A DNA stretch of 64,000 nucleotides from Pyrocephalus nanus (taxonomy: Eukaryota; Chordata; Aves; Passeriformes; Tyrannidae). Where the stretch lies: NCBI GenBank assembly GCA_038380795.1, contig CM076279.1, positions 8,695,001 through 8,759,000 of the forward strand. The letters are read 5' to 3'. Each line of letters begins with the position of its first letter. The stretch's first letter is position 1. A program made the position numbers and the translations under genes. The notes beneath the pieces are model-generated. The model was not told the DNA's origin. It saw nothing but the letters and a program-made list of their open reading frames with translations, and searched no databases. Of this stretch, positions 11,565 through 24,327 are shown in pieces.

Positions 11565-14500
11565 GAGAGGAAGAGAGAGGGAGGAGGTTGGCAGAGGTTT
11601 TTGGTGGCAGCAAGTCACGAGGTGAGCTCTGCTGCATGAAGTGGCTGCACCGTGACTGTGAAGCTCTGCGAGGCTGCCCGAGCTGGTGGAGCTGCACGGG
11701 CGGTTCTGAGGAGGATTTGCTGCTCTTCCCCTCCTGGCCACACATTCCCCACAACCTCCCTCGCTGCAGCCCCGCTGTTGAACCCTCAGCAGCTCAATTC
11801 AGCTTTCTGGCCAAGCCAAAAGGCGTATTTCTGTTCCTCTCTGTATTTCCTACCAGTCCAGCAAGCTAAACTGGCTCCTTCAAGAGGAGACAAGTACCAG
11901 AAACAGCTCAAGGGAGGCTGCTGGGCTGCCCTTCTGGCAGACAGATTGTTTGGGCAACAATGAGTTCTTAGACAAGCTCAGCAGCTCTTAAGGAACTTTT
12001 GGCAGCAACCCCACACCGATCTCCTCAACACCTGCCTTCTTCTGCCTCCCCCCAGCTCTGAGCAGCACAGGTGCTCCTCCACACCTCGGAGTGCATTAAG
12101 CAAACAGGAAAACTTCTCTGCTTCTCTTTCTGAAGAGCTGAGCTGGCTCATTAAGAAGCCGGTTAAACCCTCGTACCACCAAGGAAATGGGTGGGATCGT
12201 GAAGAAAGGAGAGGATAGGACCTGTGTAAACTAAAATGTCAAAGAACCATGGCTGAAAAATACAGTGGAGAGCATTTAAATACAGGAGCTAAGATCTTAT
12301 GGAATTCAATCCGAAATATGTATTTACTGTAAGACAAACTTCATGCTGAATGATGCTTCATTAAAAATTAAAAACTACATTGCTGCTTTCTTTAGACCAA
12401 CAAAGGGCAGAAATGAAAACACACCTTTGCCTTACAATTTTGTAGAAATAAAAAATTGTTTGTAAAGTATTACTTGCAGTAACACCATTAACTAGAAATC
12501 TCGTGCACATTTACCTTTCATGTTTTCACGATTTTTGTAGGTAATGAAACAGAACAACCTTAAATGATCTAATGAAAAACAACCTGGAGCCAGAATTGGC
12601 CATTTTCTCTGCAGGATACACAGATATACTTCAAATAACATCAGATATCACCTGCTGTCTGAGAGCCAGGACTGCCTTTCCCAGCAAGGACAGTTCTCAG
12701 TAGTTCTCTACACAGCTGTACAAAATAACATGAAAAAAATCCTGTATATCAAAGCTGCACTTGGTTCAGCTGTAAACAGCAAAGGACTTACTGATCACAG
12801 GTTTTTTACTTCAGATTTCCAAATGCAGCTGGATACTGGTGCTCCAAGGAAGTAGCTGGGCTAATCTGGTAACTCTGTATTACTTCAGGCAAGATCACAC
12901 TGATCATGTTTTGCTTTTAATCCCACATATAAAATCAAGCAAGTGAGGAAAGTGGAGGTCTTCTTTCAATTCCCAATTTTGCTTTTGCTATAAATCTCAT
13001 CAGTAGTCCTCATTTCTCCTGAAAACAAGGAGACAGGACTACTCTGCTTTGTAGCTTTGAACAGTCCAAATATCTCTTGATTGGCTGTAACTCAAGGAAT
13101 TATTAGCAAAATATGCTAGAAAAAAGAGCAACTGAATAGAAGGAGGATAAAAATCAACAGTTCAAGGGTGTGAGATGAAATTAATGATGGGTTTTGAATG
13201 AAAACAATGCATTTTTAAAGAAGTTTATGCCAGACATAGGGGCTTTGACAATGAACTGAAAACATTTTGGGGTTTTTTCCCAGTTACACAAACAAGCACT
13301 TAACTCAAATACTACATGCATTGCTTTGTTTGTTTTTTTTTTTCCTGAGAACTTAAAGTAGTGAATTAACAGCTACTTTATAATGTAAGTAATAAAAGTA
13401 GCTAAATTCAGTCACTTCTGTGCAGTTAAGCAGCCATACAGTTGTCAGCTTGCCCCCCTCCCCAGCTGAGTCACAACCATCTTTTGGCTGCTGCTATTTA
13501 TTTTCTGTTGGACAGTCGAGAATAGATGATGTTCAAACAGAATTCTTGCACACACTTCACAATTCACTGGCCAGTAACTGGTTTGATGTCAACAGCAGAA
13601 ACAAATTCTTCATCTCTTTCACAATTAGTCCTGTGGCCAAAAGGTGGCCAACACTTATCACTGGTAACCATGCTCATATCCTGGGGTTTATTCTTTTTCC
13701 TTCTCTGAGACACCAGTACAATAAGGCTGACCACTCACTTTACCAGAAAAAGAAACCCTAAAAAAAAGAACCACTTCCTTCTGGTGTTCAAATTCACCAC
13801 ATCTTTAGATTTGTTTCAAGTTTGTGCAGCTGACAGGGGTCAGAATAAACATTACTGTAAAAATGCTGACACACTGACTGAACCACGGAGCAGCTGATCT
13901 TATGTGAGTCCGTAATAATGAACTCCCTGATGGAGTTTTCAACTTGGAAAACCCGATGTGTCTTCTATTTTAGATTCCTTTCAACAGTTAACAACTAAGG
14001 GCCTCATTCATGGGGTAAATTTATCTTGGGAAATGCCATGGAAGCACAGACTGTACTCTTCCTATGTACAGTGGCTTACTATTTTCTGAAGATTTATCAC
14101 ATACATTTCTCAGTAAGAGATTACGTTTCATTATTCCCAAAACTGAGTGTATTATACATGTCATGCAGCACTTTCACTAAAAAACACGGGATTTTTTCAT
14201 GATCCCTCTGAACAGTCTTACCTTGTCATATAAACCTTGTAATTTAAGGGATTTAGGCTCAATCATTTTATCCCTATTTTTTATTATCCCATGTTTATTT
14301 ATTGTTACAGCAGCAGCTGAAGGAAGCATTTGGAAAGATCTCACAAGGAGAAATTCCTGTTGGCTTTTCCCATTGTAAGTGTCCAGCCAGCTCCTGTATA
14401 GTCACACAATAGCTAGTGAATTAGGAGTGTGGTTTTTAATTTATTGCAAGATTTCTTTTTTTTTCTTTTTGGCAACACAGATCTCCAATCCAAGAACCAT

Positions 14501-17500
14501 ATCCAAAGTCTAGATGGCACTGGATTCTGGTTTCAGTTCATTCTTTACTTTGGCCCTGATGTGAAATATAAATCAACCCCCCAGTGGAATGTAGCTGAGC
14601 TTTGCTAAGACTTCTGTGACTCTGCCATGCAGGGGTCTGCATGAGAAAGCCAAAGAACCAGAATAAAAAGACACAGGGTGAATATTTATATAACTATTAA
14701 ATGACAAGCACTATTCTCTTTTGTTGCTAGAGGGTATAATTCTACCTCCTGAGAGCATCAATCCCTCTGAACTAACAAAAGAACTGAAGAAACTGAAGAC
14801 AAAAAAATTGTATTTTAACAAATTATTCATTTATGTTATATTTTAAACTATGATTTGCATTAAAAAATGTAGCTCTAGGTGATAAACAACTTGATTACTC
14901 ATAGGTAAGGGTTCAAAATTCCTTTGGGTTTAAGCCCTTCTCTGCCAAAATATCCTATTACAGGCAAATTTCTAGGATAGAAATGCAAGCAAGCTTTACT
15001 CAAAGTATGTGAAAGAGGTCTCAAATTCTATATATACACGTAGAAAGAAACTTGGATCTCCTTGAACACAGGGAAGCCTGTTACCTTCTGACCCACAGAA
15101 CTCAAGGAAACCAATTCAGAGATTTAAAGGAGGGGTTTGAAGCCAACACACAGGTTTGGTAACAGCAGCTGTTCTGTCTGAGCATCTCCAGAGCTCAGGA
15201 ACCCTTTGGATCATAACTACTTTGATATATGTAAAACCTGTGCACTCTTTGCATCAATGTTTTACTGCTCAGGAGGGGACAAACCACAGGAGAATCCACC
15301 ACTTATACTGCACTTCCTTGAATTTCCTGAAGATTCCCAAGGCAGATGGGCAGCAACACCAAAAGAAGCAATGGAAAGGGTTGTACCCCCATCCAACACT
15401 TGGGGTAAGGGATGAACAACATTGCACACATGGACAAGAGAGCAAATGTTCTGAAAGCAGGAAAATCATGTTCAACTGAAAGACCAAACAAGAAATAAGG
15501 GAATTATTATAAAAGAAAAAGAAGGAGAGGCCATATATTCTGAAATAAACATTTTAAAAGGCACAGGACAGTGTCTGACAGCAAGAGTGTTGTTATCTGT
15601 ACCCAGGAGGATGAGGCTGCAGTCTGTGCAAACAAAAAAGAGATGAACAAGGTTTAGCTTTTGTGCTTTCTAGAAGCAACCCACAGCAGCCTGGACCAGA
15701 ACCAAACTGGTTTAATTCCTGTAAATGCTCCTGAATGACACGAATAGATCCTGTATTCCTAAACTGCACCCTGAGCAATGACTAACACTGATTTATTACA
15801 TTCCTACACATTTTGACATGACTCAGTGACAGGTAGCCTAGGCTTTTTTGTTGGGTTATTTTGTTGTTTGATTGTTTGGTTTTTGTTACTTAAACAGCTT
15901 TTGTGATGATAAGAGTCTCCGTTCCAAGTTCTTTGTCAAGTTTCCAGTCTCCTGTAACTCAGTAGAGGTCTGGGATTACTTTTCTTTTAGGCAGCATTTA
16001 ACTTTTTTTGATATCACAGCTCACCTCACTGTTATAGGAGAGGTGATCTTCAGTACCAGCCAGCATTTCAACTCTTCACAATCAAACTGCATTCCTTTTT
16101 AAGAAGCTTGAAACCATAAAAGTGAAATTTTTACATACAAGATTTTCTACTTTTTCCAATGATCTGCTTTTCTAAATAAAACCAACAGTATCCATTTATC
16201 ACTTTTCATTTGAGGGCCACATCAAATTCTTTTTCCTGGCACAGAGGGAGGTTTCCTGCAGTCACCTTGTTTTTATTTTTTTTTTTTTTTTGCAATAAGG
16301 TAGAACTTCCTCTTGGTAAAAAAGGTTCTTACTACAATTTTCACGTCACTTGGGATTAGCAACTCGATGAAAATTTAGTTTTTCTTTCACTATATTTGTA
16401 CTTTTAGTTCTGCTTTTTCTTTCTATCCTTGTAGGCTGTTCTTCTACGACAAAACCTCTCCCAGCCACCGACAGCCTCAGTTCACAGCGTTCCCTCAACT
16501 TGTCCTGCAACCTGATTTATGTCTGAAACACTTGATGGGCTTTTTATTTATTCAAGTTGAGTATTCCAGTTGTACTTTCCCTCATTTTTAAGTCTCTTAA
16601 GCTTTATATAAATCAGAATTTTGATGCTTTCAAAAATTACACATCTGGAGAGAAACAAACTTTGTTGGTAAATGGATCACACGTTACTCCCTCCTCTTTA
16701 TGTCTTCTATGCAAAAATTGAAGAAAAATAAAATCAAAAGCCAAAAACAGAGAAAAGAATTTGCAGGGCTTCATAGGGGGAAAGAACAGAGTGAGAACAC
16801 TGCAGGCTTCTTGGGATACTGTGTCAGCTGCTCCCACCAAAATATCTGCTTCAATAAAATGCCTCGAAATGGTGCAGTTTACCCCAAACTTCAAAGAGCC
16901 AGACACAGCAAGCACAGCACAGGCTGGAATTCACCCAGAACTCCCCACCGAGAAGACGTAGAAAAATATAAATAAATATCATCTCATTTTGCCATCACTG
17001 CTTAAAGACACCAGCCATGACAGAAAAGCCCAGTGACAGACAGAGAACCACTTTTGCCTGTGGTTACCTCATCTTCTTGCACACTGCCTGTCACTTAATT
17101 CTCCTGGAAATACACATTGTGGGGTTTTATAAACATCATTTTCATTTCCTTTCCAGGGAGTTGTCTATCAACAGCCTTTATTATTATTGTGCCTGACTAT
17201 GTCAACTCCACAGAAAAGTTTCAGCCTTCTATCCAAACATCCCTCAGCTTCTTCCTCAAAGGTCTAGAAGGAAACAGAAGGAAGAACAATATAAAAGCAC
17301 TGGAGCACATGTCTATCCACTTTCCACCATCAAAATAGAAAAATCACTGACCCAGAAATACCCTGAGCTGTGTAGGGTTCTCTAAGCAATCAACAGAACG
17401 TATCTTGGCTCTTTACAACTCAGAATTATATTTTTCTTTATCTTTTCTATTTCTTCCTTAGACAAACGCAGTGGGAACCTCTCAGGGCACGTGGTGATGT

Positions 17501-18177
17501 CTGTGGTAAGAGGGCTGGGAGTAAGATCAGAGTGCCCAGGGGCTGGGGAAATACAGACACTGCCTTAAATGAAACCAGAACTCTAACCTCTAATTGGCTT
17601 ATTGATGAAAAACCTTCCAAAGCCTCTGTCAAGCGTGGTGTCCAAGTGAGTGAAGTGGAACAGGACTTTTTCTCTAAAACACAGCCCGGTGTGTTTTCAT
17701 AGCAGGTGGAAAGGAACAGCAGAGTGGAATTCTGCCTCAGCAGGAGGTGATGGGACCACTTGGCTTTTCTAGCAAAAATAGTGGGACTTCTCAACATTCA
17801 CTGTTACATTTTGGATTTGCTGGACTCCTACTTGTGAAGCACGTGCTTCTCTGCAGCACAGCCTCGAGGGCTCTTTGTTTTTCTCCATCTACTTTGACAA
17901 TATTGAACTTTTGGGTAGGTTTTAAAGACTTAATCTCATTAAGTAAGTAAAAAAGTGATGCTTTGGAAATGAGCGCTTCCAGCTGGTGTCATATAATGAC
18001 CACCTTCAACTGTGGCATGTCTTCTCTAAAATTCTCTCAAACAACTGTTTACAATTGTTGCATCTGTGTAGCATTATGCATTTTCTTTGATTTTGATGTA
18101 CAAAAAGAACTGCTTTAGGCCCAATCCTGGAGCAGATCTAGAAGATGCAAACAAAGCAAGTACATCTCTATATAAGA
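11563..18177. other. Non-coding stretch, no recognised gene
   Basis: 11563-11960 is locally GC-richer with a few CpGs and a 93-codon plus frame without motifs. The rest is AT-rich intronic-looking DNA with short T runs (about 13.33, 14.46 and 16.27 kb). No repeat family was recognised. Confidence 0.55.
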
Positions 18178-18230
18178 GAATCATAGAATATCCTGAGTTG
18201 GAAGAGACACTTAAGGATCATCAAGTCCAA
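18178..18230 (-). mobile_element. CR1-type 3' end fragment
   Basis: On the plus strand it begins gaatcatagaatatcctgag, then ttggaagagacac and ggatcatcaagtccaa. This is the reverse complement of the avian CR1 3' terminus, so the element's 3' end is at the low coordinate. Only about 55 bp remain. It could equally be the CR1-derived tail of a SINE whose head is lost. Confidence 0.85.
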
Positions 18231-18592
18231 ACATTTACCCTAAAGATGCTACAGTCTGTTTAAATTAAAAATAAATCAGCATCCAATAAAGCAGCGCTTC
18301 CTAAAATGTCTAACATAGAAGCCTAGCAAAGAAAACATCAAATAAACCTTAAATCTACTGACTTCCAAAGTGCATAATAATCTTGTGTGTCCTGTGTAAA
18401 TATATTAGCTACTAAATGCTTTAAAACACAAAACCCCTCCAGTTCTTCTGTGGTATTAGTCAGAGACAACATTAATTTGGAACTTAAAGGAAGAGATGCC
18501 TAAAATGTAGGCAAAGCACTGAATAATCTTATCCTGATACATTTGCATTTGTAAAAAACACCACAGAAACTCACAGAGCTTTGGTTCAGATT

Positions 18593-18594
18593 AA

Positions 18595-18617
<23 letters not shown>
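18593..18617. repeat. Poly(A) tract, 25 bp
   Basis: Uninterrupted A run followed by gaagaaaaacc. No retroposed body was recognised before it. Confidence 0.95.
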
Positions 18618-18626
<9 letters not shown>

Positions 18627-19319
18627 CCTCCTTCTGTCTTTGTGCCTCAGCTCCCAAGGGGCAGAACAGCAGTTTGAGTGTCAGACTTGTTAAGCAAGAG
18701 CAGGAAAATGCTCCAGGAACAGTCACACAGTTTGTTAGTTCCAATATTTACTGTCATTTTTGATCAATGGTGTTTTACCGTTACAACTAATTCCTGAGTG
18801 CTAACATTGCTCTTTTGAGGGTTCACCAAGTTCATGAATAAGCCATGAAAAACAAACTCCCAAGAGGCTGGAAAAGATTTGGCAATTTCCATTTCCAAGG
18901 TAGACAAACCAGTATTGTTAATTTTGCCTTCTCTCCTTAGTCTCTGACACAACAATAACCTTTCTTGAACTCCTCTCATTTTGAATTTTTTCCTCCCATA
19001 ACTCTCAAAAAAACTTTCAAAACTTCAGCAAGCTTCCCAATCCTTTCCTTTCCATGGATTCTCTGAAAAAAATCCCACCCAAACCAATCCACATGCACAG
19101 CATTTCTTATCCCATCCCTGGCCTCTCACAGCCTCTCTCTCCCATGGACAGAGCAAACCATTCTATTAACAGGGATATGCTCCGAGGGTTCACAGCAAGC
19201 ATCCAGGAATGCTCTGCGTGTCTGTGGAGAGCACTTGTGCCTCACATCTTTAATACAGCATGCTGAGATCACCAAAAAGATTGCTGGACCTTGCAAAGGC
19301 ATAAAAACAAAAAGCTGTC

Positions 19320-19990
19320 AGGGCGAGAGAGGGAAAGCCATTCATGCTTGGTGAGAAAGGTAGAGGTATTTAGGAACAAAACTATTCATCTCTGATTGAA
19401 AACAATCAAAGGCCAAGGAGAAAAAGGCATTTTGTTGTCTTACTGTAATCCAAAATATGCTTTTATTGGTGGAGCAGAGAATCCTGGCAGGGAGGGTGGC
19501 TGAGGCAGAGAATATCAGGGGATATAAAGAAATCATTTGCCAAAGGAGCAAGAACCTTGGCCCAAACGGGTTGGGAATGTTAAAGAGGCAGCAGCACGAC
19601 AAGAAAATGATGGGACTGAACAATAGCAGGATATCCCTGGGTGTCAAAGGCCCAAAAGCCCAATGGCACTGGAGAGGCAAAGGCAGAGCATTACTGGAGT
19701 TGTTTATGTTGGGGGGTGTGAAGGTCAGCCACTTACGGCACTTAAAGTCAAGTGACATTAACAGGGGACAAAACAGGATCTGACTTTTAAATTGACACTT
19801 TGTTTTTCCTGACTTCTAATGAGATCTAATCTGAAGGGCTTCAAGAGGGACAGGCAGCCAGAAGAATTCTTTGTTTATGCCAGATAAACAACCGCAATTA
19901 GCAGTGGAGAGAAAGGGTTAAACCAGCCTAAGATAAACAAACAAGCAAACAAAAATCTTTCTGCAGTTCAGGCTAAGAGGTTCTCGTTTC
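19320..19990. promoter_or_regulatory. Candidate regulatory element (unproven)
   Basis: This stretch differs in texture from its AT-rich surroundings. It has opposing open frames of 108 and 138 codons over the same DNA, lacks homopolymers and, at about 19865-19945, carries a dense cluster of motif-like words: tttgtttatg and ataaacaa (forkhead-like), agataa (GATA-like) and caattagc (homeobox-like). I infer a possible intronic enhancer. No conservation could be checked and the motif matches are short. Confidence 0.2.
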
Positions 19991-20253
19991 TTCCATAACA
20001 GAATACAGATGATTCACAGCTGTTTGGCATCTGCTGCACTTCTACCTAGAGAATGTGTTCTCTTTGTCATTAGATATCTCCAAACGCAGGGAGGGGAGGA
20101 CTCACATCCCATTTATTGGAGCATGAGCATCCTGTATGTTATTAAAAGATTCCTTAAACATTTCTGATGGTGGAAATCAAGAGAGAGACCTATAGGCACA
20201 ATATAAACACAGTATCTGCTTACCTACACCTAAGAAAGGACATTTTCACTTGG

Positions 20254-20291
20254 ACAGCTATTTAATTTTCATTTAATACAGCTATTTAATT
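20254..20291. repeat. Direct repeat of 14 bp, period 24
   Basis: acagctatttaatt occurs at 20254-20267 and again at 20278-20291, with the spacer also TTTAAT-like. It is a small tandem duplication. Confidence 0.8.
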
Positions 20292-23200
20292 CATGAAAGA
20301 ATCTAAAAGCATCACCCTTCAATTCCAAGCAAGATTTTTATCATGTATTGTTAGCAAATAAGAAAAATCTTGCCATTAGAAAGGCCAAAAAGTGTCAGTT
20401 CTTCTGATTTATGATCAGAAAAATCTCATGTTTACAGGATGATTCAGAAAATGTAGTTGTTACCGAGCTGCAGCATTTTACTGATACAAGAAGAGCCAAA
20501 CTTTTGCTTCTTTTGTTCTGAAATGCTGAAGTTTCTGACCAAGTGAAAACAATTTTATGTATGCCACTGATTCAAAGCTATAGAAAAAAAATGCATTACT
20601 TTTGGCATTAAATTATTCTATAGAATCACACAGATGAAATAACTCAGTTAAAACAGCTGTGCAAAGTACTCAAATTTGCCTTCTTTCTTCCTTTCCAATA
20701 AACCTCTAGCCTGCTTGGAAATTCCTATTTTTTCCAGACCTCAGTTTGCTTGGCTTATTTGGTAATCTGTCATCTTTCACAGGCACATACTCTCTCATTT
20801 TCTACAGCTGTGGATGTACAAATTTCCATAAAAACCTACACATCTCCACTTAAAAGATCAAATTCAGAAGCTTGAAACTTGCTACAGCAGGAAGGAATAA
20901 GAGCAAAGCACAAGGAGTAGTTATCTAGATACATTCAAATATAAGATATGAGACATTTCCCTATTTTCTCTTCTAAAAGAAAAAAAAAAAAGGCATAAAG
21001 TTTCCAAGCTAATGCAAACACATCTATAGGAGTGCATTTGAAATGAATCTGTGCTAACCCTGTAACAGTCCCAAAAACATTAAGAACAAACACTTTTCCT
21101 TAATGCAGTATTTTAAAATGAATGAACAGCAGCAAATGCAAAGTTGTGGTCAAAAGATCCCCAAATTTAAATCAGCTGATATGTAAACCCACTATAAATG
21201 GCACGAGATTTGCATACACAGGCTAAATCTGGGCACATGTATCAGCCCTCATTATTTGTAAATTCCTGACAATAAGAAGCCCTGAAATAACAGTAAATAT
21301 TTCACAATTACTGCCAGAACAAACACACATTTGCCCAACAGGGTAGGGTAAGACAATTCCACAGCCCGTCCACCCTCATGGCTGAGCCCACAAAATCCTT
21401 ATTTTAGGAGAAGTGGAAGAATTTTTCCAAGTATTGTTTGAATGATCCCACATCCTCCCTTCCCCCAGAGCTCTGCACTAAGATTAATGAAGTAGTTCAT
21501 GCCTTTCAGAGCTACAGGAAGCTGAAAGAATGACTAAATATTCTTCAGTTGTGTTTTCAAACTTGTCTGTGCAACTCTCTCGAAACTCAAGACTCTGATA
21601 AAATTACAGCCCTTTGGCTCCCAAGGAACCAGATAGCTGGAAGCACAGTCTTGTTCATGTCCTGATTTTCTAAAATTATAATTATTATAGATTATTGGAG
21701 GAGTAGTGGCATAATTCTTTGGGTAAAGTGTCTCAAATTCAGAGAGGCACAACGAAAACACATTTTAAAAGGCAATTATGGAAACTGTGCCTGGATAAGG
21801 TTCTGGGTTTTTTTTGCAAAAGGCAGATAAGCCACTTCTCTTTGCCAGTTGCTCACATGTGATTATGGATAGTCACAGATGTTGAGTTATCACATACATA
21901 ACATCCAAACAACATCTTTTTGCTTTAAAAAGAGGTTTGATTGAAATTGTAAAAGCCAAAACCTGTTATTTTTCTTACGATTATAAACAGACACAAAAAA
22001 TATTACTAGGAAACATTTTGGTTTGCTGACGGTGGTGACAGGTATCATTTCAACAATCACCAAAATTACCAAATGTAACAAACACCAGATGGAAAAGCAA
22101 ACAACTTTCAGTATATGTGAAGCAGTAGCAGAAATATGTTATGCTTTTAGAAAGAAGTTTATTTCCTTGTAAAATTTATTATTTGTGTTTATAGAGCTCT
22201 CTGGCAAGAGGTCTGAGCAAAGACTGCACTTCAGGCTATTCATCAAAAGTCCTACACACAGCTACAATAAGTACCGGTGTCATAGAGCTGGAACATCAGG
22301 CTAAAAAATAACTATTTAGCTTGTAATTCTACTTATAATTTTGGAACTGACTTGACCAGCAAATATCTGGCTATTGATCCGTGATCAAGATGAAACAATT
22401 GACAGTTCTCCATTAATTTGCAGGTAAGTACCTCGGCAATGACATATTTTAAATACGTGGTCTTATGCAAAGGTATCTTTACATTTACACAGCAGGTACA
22501 TGTCATTACTAACCCTTAATTGTCCTGTTTTTAGAGGGCTCAGACTGCCAGGCTCTGGCTGGTGCTGCTCTCAGTGAGTTTTCCCTCCCTGGGACAGGAC
22601 CCAGCAGCACCCTCATGGCTCTGCCACCCTTGCAGTCACACAGCAGATGCATAAGCCTCTTTCAGACTAAAAATTTATATCTCCCAGCATTGCTTATGAA
22701 TTATTCCTAAAAAATTAGCACAGGCCCTGCCCCAGCAGTGGCAGTTTGCCATTGAGGCTGGAGCTATGTTATAATTTTCACTGAAGTTGAATTGAGTGCT
22801 ATGTCTCGCTGCTTGCACCTGGTATCCTGCTATAAAAAGGAGATTTTGGACTTCACCTCTCCTTAATACAGAACTTGAAACTGAAGTCTCAGAGAGCACA
22901 TGCTTGCTACTGAGGCATGTAATTTCTTCCTTCCTCTTTATTCTAAAATTATTCGCGTTACCTACTTGATGGAAAAAAAAAAAAAAAGCCCAAGCTTCAA
23001 GTCACACAAGAATGTGGCAGATCCTCGTCCCAGGGACCCTGCGTGCTGTCCTGTCAGACAGAAAGTAATTCCTTGTTCCTCAACAACAAAACATGTATTT
23101 ACTACAGATACTCTTCCAGGCATTTAAGAAATATTTTTGTTGCTTTGCTTTTGTCATTTTATCAATGCTCTAGTTGTGTTCAATGGCATCCTCCATTGTC

Positions 23201-24129
23201 CAGAGCAGCAGGATGACAGACCCAATCACTGGGACTTGACATTAACGTGCTCACATTCCACGGCCACGGCTTGATTATAAAAGCCATGAAAGAGTGAATT
23301 TAATATATGGCAGAACACCAGAAATTTTTTTCTGTTTCCAGTTCTAGAAACCATCTTTCTGATCTTGAACAGCGACCAGGCCCACAAAGTTTCTCGTCCT
23401 TCCACTACGCTGGTTTTGTTAATTCTCCTCTTCTCACGGCCTCCAAAAGGGCAGGGGATGTTTCCTCCATCACTGACCACACCTGTTAAACTTGAAGATC
23501 AAAATTATGTCTCTGCTGACAAAAATGTTATTCATTTTCCATCACTAATGCATGATTATTTATACAGCTCTACCAGCAAAGAGGCAAATGGAAATTCACT
23601 GACCATGGCATCAACACCATCATTACTGCAACACCCCCTTTCAGTCTGAGAGTAAATGAGCTACAGTTAAAATTCTTTTAACTGCTGGAAAATGCCTATT
23701 TACATGAGCATGCCAAGTAACACAGTCACCAGAGGAGATGCCCCAGGTCACCTGCAACCATGAGAATTTTATGGAAAACTGCTCTGAAGGCAAAAGGATA
23801 ACAGTTCACCCTTTTTAATTGGCAGGGAATTTAAGTTCCTGTATAAAATTACATTAAAATTCGGGAGGGACCGTGCTTTTAAATATGGTTCAAGCTAAAA
23901 GAATTAAAATGTGAAACGACACAGTGGCAATTCCCGCAGTAAATGAAAGGGCCAGTTGTCCTGCACCTTCTAAAAGGAGGAGGCAAACACCTCGCAAAGA
24001 AACACAAAATCCCCAGAGAGTTTCTAACCCCTCATTTTGTCTCAACAGACCAGAACACTGAGCCTTGTAGCACCAACAATTCTTTCAGCCCAGGGACAGA
24101 ACCAAGGCCACACAAAAGTGACTTTGTGC

Positions 24130-24262
24130 AGCTGAACTGGGCTGCAGCCCCCAAAAAGCGCTCTCACCAACGCCCAGCGCCGGCAGGAAATCATCACCGC
24201 CTTGAGCCTTGATCTGCCCACGTGGAGCGGGGCTGGCCGGCCACAGACCGGCCTCTGTTCTC
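24130..24262. promoter_or_regulatory. CpG-rich patch (CpG islet), possible regulatory element
   Basis: About nine CpGs fall within roughly 120 bp, including gcgc, ccgg and a GGCCGGCC palindrome, in an intron where CpG is otherwise scarce. Immediately downstream is a homeobox- and bHLH-like word cluster (ctaattg, catctg, atcgat, aataattt). This could be a small CpG islet or intronic enhancer, or an alternative promoter. It is also covered by opposing open frames of 89 (plus) and 118 (minus) codons with no recognisable domain. Confidence 0.3.
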
Positions 24263-24307
24263 CTCTAATTGTCAACATCTGCTCTGCAGATCGATGAATA
24301 ATTTCAT

Positions 24308-24327
24308 GACACACACACACACACAGA
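24308..24327. repeat. (CA)n microsatellite
   Basis: A run of acacacacac follows catga. It is short and therefore probably weakly polymorphic. Confidence 0.85.

Noticed and set aside
11334..11754. Minus-strand open frames of 135 and 88 codons with poly-Phe runs
   Set aside because: The phenylalanine block is the 39-bp poly(A) read backwards. No splice sites, domain or family resemblance.
22390..22428. Plus-strand donor-like CAG|gtaagtacc after a short open stretch
   Set aside because: A lone donor consensus with no recognisable coding content or partner exon on the plus strand.
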